From: Klebsormidium nitens
Lineage: Eukaryota; Streptophyta; Klebsormidiophyceae; Klebsormidiales; Klebsormidiaceae
Length of the DNA stretch: 64,000 bases
Assembly: GCA_000708835.1 (NCBI GenBank)
Contig: DF237100.1
Span: forward strand, 18,078-82,077
Direction: 5' to 3'
A program made the translations under genes and the position numbers. Shown in pieces: positions 58,210 through 64,000 of this stretch. The notes under the pieces were generated by a model, which was not told the DNA's origin, did no database searches, and was given only the letters and a program-made list of their open reading frames with translations. How positions within the stretch are numbered: the first letter of the stretch is position 1; each line of letters begins with the position of its first letter.

Positions 58210-60796
58210 CTAGTTCATGGCGGCCACCTTCTGCCAGGAGGGGCGGCTGGAGATCCTCTGCCACCAGGCCCACACGTTGGGGTACTTCTTCAAAACAACC
58301 TCGCCGCCCCCTTTGTTGACGTAATAATCTGCCCAGCAACGAGACAGTAAACGGGTGATGTCACCTTTGAGAGTCAGTGTGAAAGACCAGCGGACCGATG
58401 AAGGCTCCACAAACGTCGGCAAACCTACGTCCAGAATCTAGTTTTGCACCTCCAGCCTGCCAAAAGGTGCTCAGAGTGGCTAGCAGTGTTCCGACAGGCA
58501 TACCTGTGTTGGGAAGGTGGGAGAGATCAGCGGCGGAGAAGCTGGAGCCGTTGAGGTATTCCTTGTCGGCTAGGTGAGCGTCGTATACAGCGAGCACCTG
58601 CGCCGTGAAACAGAGCTCTATAAGTGCACAGAGCCAATGAAGGGCAGATGAAACTCTGGCAGAGTATTTCCGTTTCTCATTCAAGGCAGCGGCATTCTGG
58701 AGGCAAGCCGGCATCTTGATCTGCAAAATGAACGGTTTCATCTACTCTGAAAATGGAAAAGCGTTTGCTTCCAGCTTGAAGTTCGCATCGTTCACTTGGG
58801 GCAGAAGGGGTTTGTCGACATCAGGACGCTTCTATTAGCCCGCTCGAAACGGACGCCGAAAGTAACGATGCCGCTCGTCAAGGTGACGTCAGCGGTTCAT
58901 ATTATCTGGCCGAAACAAGGTAAGAGGGCCGCAGTTGTTTGAAGTATTGGCAGGCCCGTGCGGAAAGTTCTAGGTGTCACAAAGAGCACTTTCTCGACGG
59001 AACAGCCTCACCTTCTCAAGTTTTGTGGTCTCTTGAGCAACAATAGCCTCGTCCGCCTGTTTTCCATGCATGGCTCTGAATACTCTTTGTGCGACTATCA
59101 CGCTGATTGGAGGATCGTAGTTTTGGCTCTCAACCTGCAAAAATGTCCACGTCGGTTGATTCTGGGTTGACCTGGGTTTGTGGGATACATGCAGCTTTAG
59201 TCTGGATCACTCAACCGCATCGAATCGATCAGTGTTTGCACTCATCTCAACCAACGAACAAGTCCACTTGTTCGGACCAGGTCGGATGTACGGTATTGCG
59301 GACACAGCACACACTATCAGCAGTCGTCAAACAAAGGTTATATCCTCTCTTCGTCTGGCTCACTGTACAATTAAAGGCAGGAGAAGAAGTTTTGCGATTA
59401 GCCCAGACGCTTTACATTGTAGCGTTGTCACGCGCTCTGTTTCATTCGCAAGGTCGTGGAGCAAAAGCGCACCTCAGTCCAGGTATCAGTGAGGGCCTTC
59501 TCAGCGGCGGTCTTGCCCAACAAATCTGTTCCTTGGCTGGCCCATTTGTTGGCAATATACCTATATGACAACGGGCCACATTTGGTAATAGCCCTCAGTC
59601 CAGGCAGAAGGATGGCCCCTTTGGTAAGGGCCCTTTAACTTATACATATGGAAGGGCAAGGAATGTAACTGACGCCATCAAAAACTTTTGCTAAGTTCTT
59701 CATATTGTGAATGTTAAGAAAGGCAATGGGACCCAAAGTAGAGCCACCCGAACGTGTTGATCAAGCAACCATACAGTAGACATTGCAACCCACAGCGAGG
59801 AAGGACCCACATGGCAAACACTGCGACACCTCCACAGGTTTCAATCCAAGCAATCTCCTATTGATTATTTTTCTACAGGCCATGAAAGGGCAGCCTACCT
59901 GACGATCGCCCTGGTTTCAAACATCTTCACATCGCCGTCCTCCAAAGCAGGGACTTGACCAAAAGGTTGCCTGGCAAGGTGTGCAGGCTGCTTGCCCTCT
60001 CCCTTTGTGACGTCTACAATGACGAACTTATAGGGGACATTTTTCTGGGGGATGAGAAGGGGCACCGATAAGGAACACTGATGAGCGCACACTGAGAGAA
60101 GGTTCTGCGCACTTATGGTGGACCTTACGCCTAACATATTTATGATGGTCTTACCCCTGAAATATTTTAGGTTGCGGATGTGCAGAGTCAGCTGGCATGT
60201 TAAACGTCATCAAGTTAGACAACCAAAAAGTCATCGAATCACGTTTGTGACTCGTTGCTTCTGTGTAATTTTTTTGCAGATCAGCTTTAATGTCTGACCG
60301 TAAGAGACTGCAAGTGTGTGGTCTCAAACTTAATCAAAGAGTAGCCCCTCCTCAATCAATGACAAATCAGTCGGATAAGCCCAATAGGAAGGCAATGCTG
60401 CTGGCCTTACCTCCTCTAGTGCTGTCATCACCGTTCTGGTGCAGGTGCTCAAGTATCTGGATAGAGGAATGGGTAGAACAAGGACTCTGAATCCTCACAT
60501 GTAATGTCTCAATACAGAACCTAGACTTTGCAGCAGACTCAAATTGGAGGCAGACAAGACATGTGTAGCTTGTCCACTGGTGATTCCAACCAGCAAGATA
60601 ATGCATTAGGCACACATTTCGGCATTCCGGCAGTGACACTTACACAATCACAAGGGCACCCATACATGATGAACAGCTACTTATTGGATGATTCAATAGC
60701 AGAAAAAGCGATTTTGGAGACAAAGTGTCGGCGCATTCAAACCATGATTGAAAGAATCACTTACATTCCATAAAGGGTGACCGTGACTGGCGCCAT
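58210..60796 (-). CDS. GSTF: Glutathione S-transferase, phi class
   Basis: Conjugates glutathione to electrophiles or reduces peroxides; cytosolic homodimer. Exons are 60796-60765, 60456-60411, 60044-59899, 59560-59473, 59134-59012, 58597-58504 and 58328-58210, exactly 216 codons (215 residues), the normal phi length. The N-terminal thioredoxin-like domain starts MAPVTVTLYG and continues YLSTCTRTVMTALEE. Ser in the LSTCTR block is the expected catalytic residue (about Ser14). PFGQVPALEDGD contains the cis-proline, and FETRAIVRYIA is the glutathione-binding helix start (Glu-Thr in place of the usual Glu-Ser). The C-terminal helical domain contains VLAVYDAHLADKEYL, FSAADLSHLPN and the phi-typical YPNVWAWWQRISSRPSWQKV ending. 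The first two exons are only 32 and 46 nt, which hides the start from ORF callers. The ATG at 60796 is the only fit. Confidence 0.94.
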
Positions 60797-62692
60797 CTTA
60801 AGAACTTGTAATCTCACAAGCTGCACGCAGCAGTTGAAGGAAGATCAGTAGGCAAAACTGGCAAGACTTTGCAGATGGAGAGGCGCTTGCTGCTCCTCAT
60901 GGAAGGCTTGGGGCAAGAGACGTAATTTGAGCTCGATCTAGAACAATATGGCACATTTGCGGAAGATATTGAGTCTGCTGGCGCGGTCACTCGTCAGATT
61001 GAATGATGGGCAAGGCGCTAAACGTTGACGGAGGCTGGCGGATGCTTTGGTAGCAGACGTCACGTTGGGGCTGCTAGCTGGGAATCCTAAATTCCGCCCG
61101 CTGTCCAGAACGCCGAGCACCCGTTTGCCCGCTCGGCCTTACTTGTGAGTGTGCCGGTCACCCTCAACTTTCAAGGCTCAACAGCGGGCGCAATGGTGCA
61201 CGATCGAGCACCGGTAGGTGGCGCATATCATGGCATATGGCATACAGTATTACAGCGGTCCGCCGGCCGCGGGCACTCGTGACGGTACGACAGTACGGAC
61301 GGTAGTACCGTCGTTCAGTTGCCCTGCAGTCACGTGCAGTGTGCACAGCACGTGCACAGCGCGGCCGAGGCCTGTTTCCCGTGCGGAACTGCCGGCTGGA
61401 AATCGGAATCCGCGGACCGTGTTCCGGAACCTCGATGTCAGCTTTGAGAGATGAACTGATAGCTTGAAAAGAAGTGACCACAGCATGGGATTACCGTAGT
61501 ATCAAAGTATGGGTTATACCGGGAACCCTGCATATTGATTCCCACTCTCTTCAAATCATTCCCTCCGACGTACTAATACTCATTGATGAGTTATCGAGGC
61601 TTGCTGCACGATAGAGATTTCAACGCAAACGATTGACTGCCATGCAATTTGTGCTGAGATTTCTGATCCTGCGGCTAGTGTCTCTTACACAGTCATGTGT
61701 CACCACAGGTGCAGGCCCAAATGTAAAGTTCAAGTCAGCAGCGACGTATGCCAAGAAATCTGCATGATTGAATTCACGATCGGAATCTCAATCGGTGGCC
61801 ACATGAACACCTATCGTGGAACCATGAACCCAATCCCAATGTTCCGATGAAGCGTACATGAGCGCTATGTCTTACAGTGGTAAGTGCACAACAAGAAGCA
61901 TCACATGGTGGACGATCAGAGGTGAGACAAGCTAGCAATTGGCAACCTTCAATACAGCTTTGAATCTCAATCTATAGGTCTAGCACTCAATGGCACTCTA
62001 GGCAGTAGCGTGTCCAATGACCTGTTTTATATCGTACATTTCCTGCTCTACATCATAACTCTGCAACCTAGACTGAAACCTACGATGTACCAAACTGGAA
62101 CCCAGCACAGCCACCTCTAAAGGACTGGAAACGAGAGATTGCTGGCAGCTGCACGGTGGTTGCCAACAGTGCGCTACTCACATGACAGGTCACAGTACCC
62201 TCACAAAGCAACACAACAAAAATGACAGCGCATTCCTTAATCCGACCACTCTGGTGGAGGCTGCAGTGTTTAACAGCCCCTAACTAATACCTCATTTCTG
62301 ACTCCGGTTTGCTTTTTCTGTGCACGTTGTCTGCACACCAGCCACCGTTTGCACGTCCTCCTCCATGCCCCACAAACCACTTTTGTCACTTCCAATGGTT
62401 TGAACTCCGTCAAACAACCTGGTTTGAGGATCTTTCCTGCCCCAAAAGCATCGACCGCCACACATGCACCCCTTGCGGTCAAAGAACGTCTTTCGCTCCG
62501 CATCCCATCCCGGCAAATGCTCTCACCCCATGCTGCCGCATAGCACCCGTTCCCGTACTGCTCTGTCTGTCTGCTGCCGACCACCTCCTCTTTCCCTCCG
62601 ATTCTGCACCCCTCAAGTCAATCAAGTCGGCTTCCTTCACCTCACCCCCCCAATGAGTAGGCCCCTGCTCTTTCCTCGATCTCCAAAGAAAC
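60797..62692. other. Intergenic region
   Basis: Lies upstream of the GST gene and downstream of the DUF760-like gene. No protein gene is supported. 61255-61420 is GC-rich with short palindromes, including GACGGTA-G-TACCGTC near 61290-61305 and two CACGTGCA words near 61333 and 61350. The frames on both strands at 62270-62700 lack conserved motifs and are likely 3' untranslated sequence and chance. Confidence 0.45.
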
Positions 62693-63885
62693 TCAGAAGC
62701 TCGGCGCTTCACCGTCCAGGGGGGTCTTTGACCAGCTCCGCTGACTGCCGGTCCCCTCCGCCTGCCCCCCGTTGCCACAGCCCCTCTTGCCGAACGTCCC
62801 CAGCCCGTGCAGGCTGAACGTGCAGTTCAGATCCAGGCGCAGCTCCACCCCCCGAGTATAGTGGCCCAGCAACATGCACCTGCAGACCGTTGATAGGGCT
62901 GACTTTGAGCAACTCTCTCTGGTAGCGGATCCTCTAAATTGCTTGCTCGAGTAACTTTGATGTATGGAAGAGCAGCCTGCCTCCCTCGATTAAGGGTTCA
63001 CAGTTATGCCCAAAGTTCCACGCAAGGACTTGTAGTGTAAGCCCAGGAGAAACGGAAGGGGCAGAGGTGATCAAATGAAATAATGAGAGGCATGACCTTT
63101 GAAGCCTTTAAAGCTCACGTACTCTCCAAGCCGCGCGCTTCTCGCTCACTTGGAAAATCTATCAGAGCATTGCATTTCGCAGCCTCTCATTCTCAGTCCC
63201 TGCTAAAAGCGCTGGCACTGGGAAGTCCAACTTCTAACGTTGAAAGCTCTCCAAAGTACCTCAAACGCACTCTCTTCATCCCACCTTAACACAGGGCCAC
63301 AAACAAGCTCAATACGAACTCTACAAGAGTGCACCAGCTCTTTCTTGGACCCTTCCCTGCCCAACCCCTTGCTAAATCCCCTGACAACCTGCTCTGGTGT
63401 CTCTCTGACCAACTCCTACACCCATCTGCACATTCTGTTGCAAAAAGGCACTGAGAGCCACTGCAGCAGAATGGTCCTCACCAGAACAGCAGCCTCGCCA
63501 GATAGTCCCTGCTCGCTGTCACCGTCTGCTGGAACTCAAGCCCCGGCACCTGGGGGGACGCCCCAAGCCCCTCCCCCATCACGGCCCGCCTGGTCTCCCA
63601 TCCCCCCCCACCTGCCCTCATCCCCGCCCCCCCATACGCACCCCCCCTCGGTGCCCCCGCCTGCTGACTTGGACCCAGATTGCCCAGCAGGCCATCAATA
63701 ACCGCGCGAATCGCTTCTTCGACATCGGGGGTCCCAGGTTTTGAAAGCTCCGCAACTTTGTCTGCCTCCAGAGAGCGGAGGTAATCGAGGAGAGCGTTCC
63801 CCTCATCCTCGCCCGTAGGTGGGGGCACTGGGGTCACACCTTCCATCTTGAGGGCTGAGAGGGTCTTCTCCGCAGAAGACAGGGC
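62693..63885 (-). CDS. DUF760-like chloroplast-type protein, 5' end outside the window
   Basis: Two exons are visible: 63885-63482 and 62879-62693, joined in phase (the split Trp codon TG/G), about 197 residues. The upstream exons lie beyond the right edge; the acceptor at 63885 is clear. The sequence order is LLDYLRSLEADKVAELSKPG, then a helix with VEEAIRAVIDGLLGNLG, then a Gly-rich insert, then QQTVTASRDYLARLLFW and LLGHYTRGVELRLDLN. This matches plant DUF760 proteins, which have two helical modules and usually a plastid transit peptide. The function of the family is not established. The C-terminus carries a ~35-residue Gly/Ser-rich tail after the domain (GKRGCGNGG), longer than usual. Confidence 0.7.
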
Positions 63886-64000
63886 CTGCAAGAGGATCGA
63901 AAACAATCAGTCTTCTAATAGGGAGGTGCGTCCTCTTTCTTGAAACCAACACCCCTTGAGCTGGAACCCAGAAGTGCTTGGAAGCAGCAATCGTACTGTA

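Noticed and set aside
1-64000. CRISPR arrays, bacterial operons and ribosome binding sites
   Set aside because: The window is eukaryotic nuclear DNA; no regularly spaced repeats or operon-like gene packing was seen.
1-64000. tRNA or rRNA genes
   Set aside because: No TTCGA-type box B paired with a box A, and no rRNA core sequence, was recognised; a covariance-model scan would be decisive.

Overview
This is intron-rich nuclear DNA from a plant-lineage eukaryote. The gene set is a mitochondrial FAD-glycerol-3-phosphate dehydrogenase (SDP6 type), a LAF3/YtcJ-type amidohydrolase, a SETH3-type arabinose-5-phosphate isomerase with SIS and CBS domains, an EDR2-type PH-START-EDR2_C protein, a phi-class glutathione transferase and a DUF760-like protein. 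Together these point to a streptophyte, most likely a charophyte alga such as a Klebsormidium-like organism or a bryophyte. The organism is an inference from gene content, not from a marker. Introns are mostly 100-600 bp with consensus GT-AG ends, which allowed exon-by-exon reconstruction. A 299-base run of N (21079-21377) shows that this is a draft scaffold.

Layout. 0.7-4.5 kb: SDP6 homologue (+). 5.4-8.5 kb: NmrA-like NAD(P)-binding protein (-). It is divergent from the amidohydrolase at 9.4-14.3 kb (+). 15.8-20.8 kb: copy A of a nine-exon gene whose N-terminus is a 2-oxoglutarate/Fe(II) oxygenase domain and whose long C-terminal half is unrecognised (+). 20.8-22.3 kb: intergenic, with the gap. 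22.3-23.5 kb: intronless F-box-like gene (+). 24.7-27.0 kb: unrecognised single-span membrane protein with a charged tail (-). 27.9-28.75 kb: AT-rich remnant with an OTU-protease-like domain (-). 28.9-29.6 kb: unrecognised small gene (+). 30.9-37.7 kb: 15-exon dynamin/EHD-type GTPase with two C-terminal membrane spans (-). 38.5-41.6 kb: arabinose-5-phosphate isomerase with a long N-terminal extension (+). 42.4-47.4 kb: copy B of the oxygenase gene, in inverted orientation. 48.2-57.2 kb: EDR2-like gene (+). 58.2-60.8 kb: phi GST (-). 62.7-63.9 kb: 3' part of a DUF760-like gene running off the right edge (-).

The most unusual object is the inverted pair of nine-exon oxygenase genes A and B. Seven of nine coding exons have exactly the same length and every reading phase is conserved. 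Yet each copy carries its own in-frame stop in the same 1142-bp exon. In copy A the stop is TAA inside a GTAAG splice-donor consensus. In copy B it is TAG forming a splice-acceptor consensus 201 bases further on. The simplest non-pseudogene reading is that the segment between these points is removed as an intron or exitron; independent decay is the alternative. Copy A has also replaced the iron-binding histidine of the HxD motif by tyrosine, so it looks like a catalytically dead paralogue of copy B. Other points of interest are a 38/39-bp inverted repeat upstream of copy A, four TGAGTCA-type bZIP sites forming a hairpin in an intron, a duplicated 'poison' acceptor in the EDR2 gene, and a duplicated sequence on both sides of the assembly gap.
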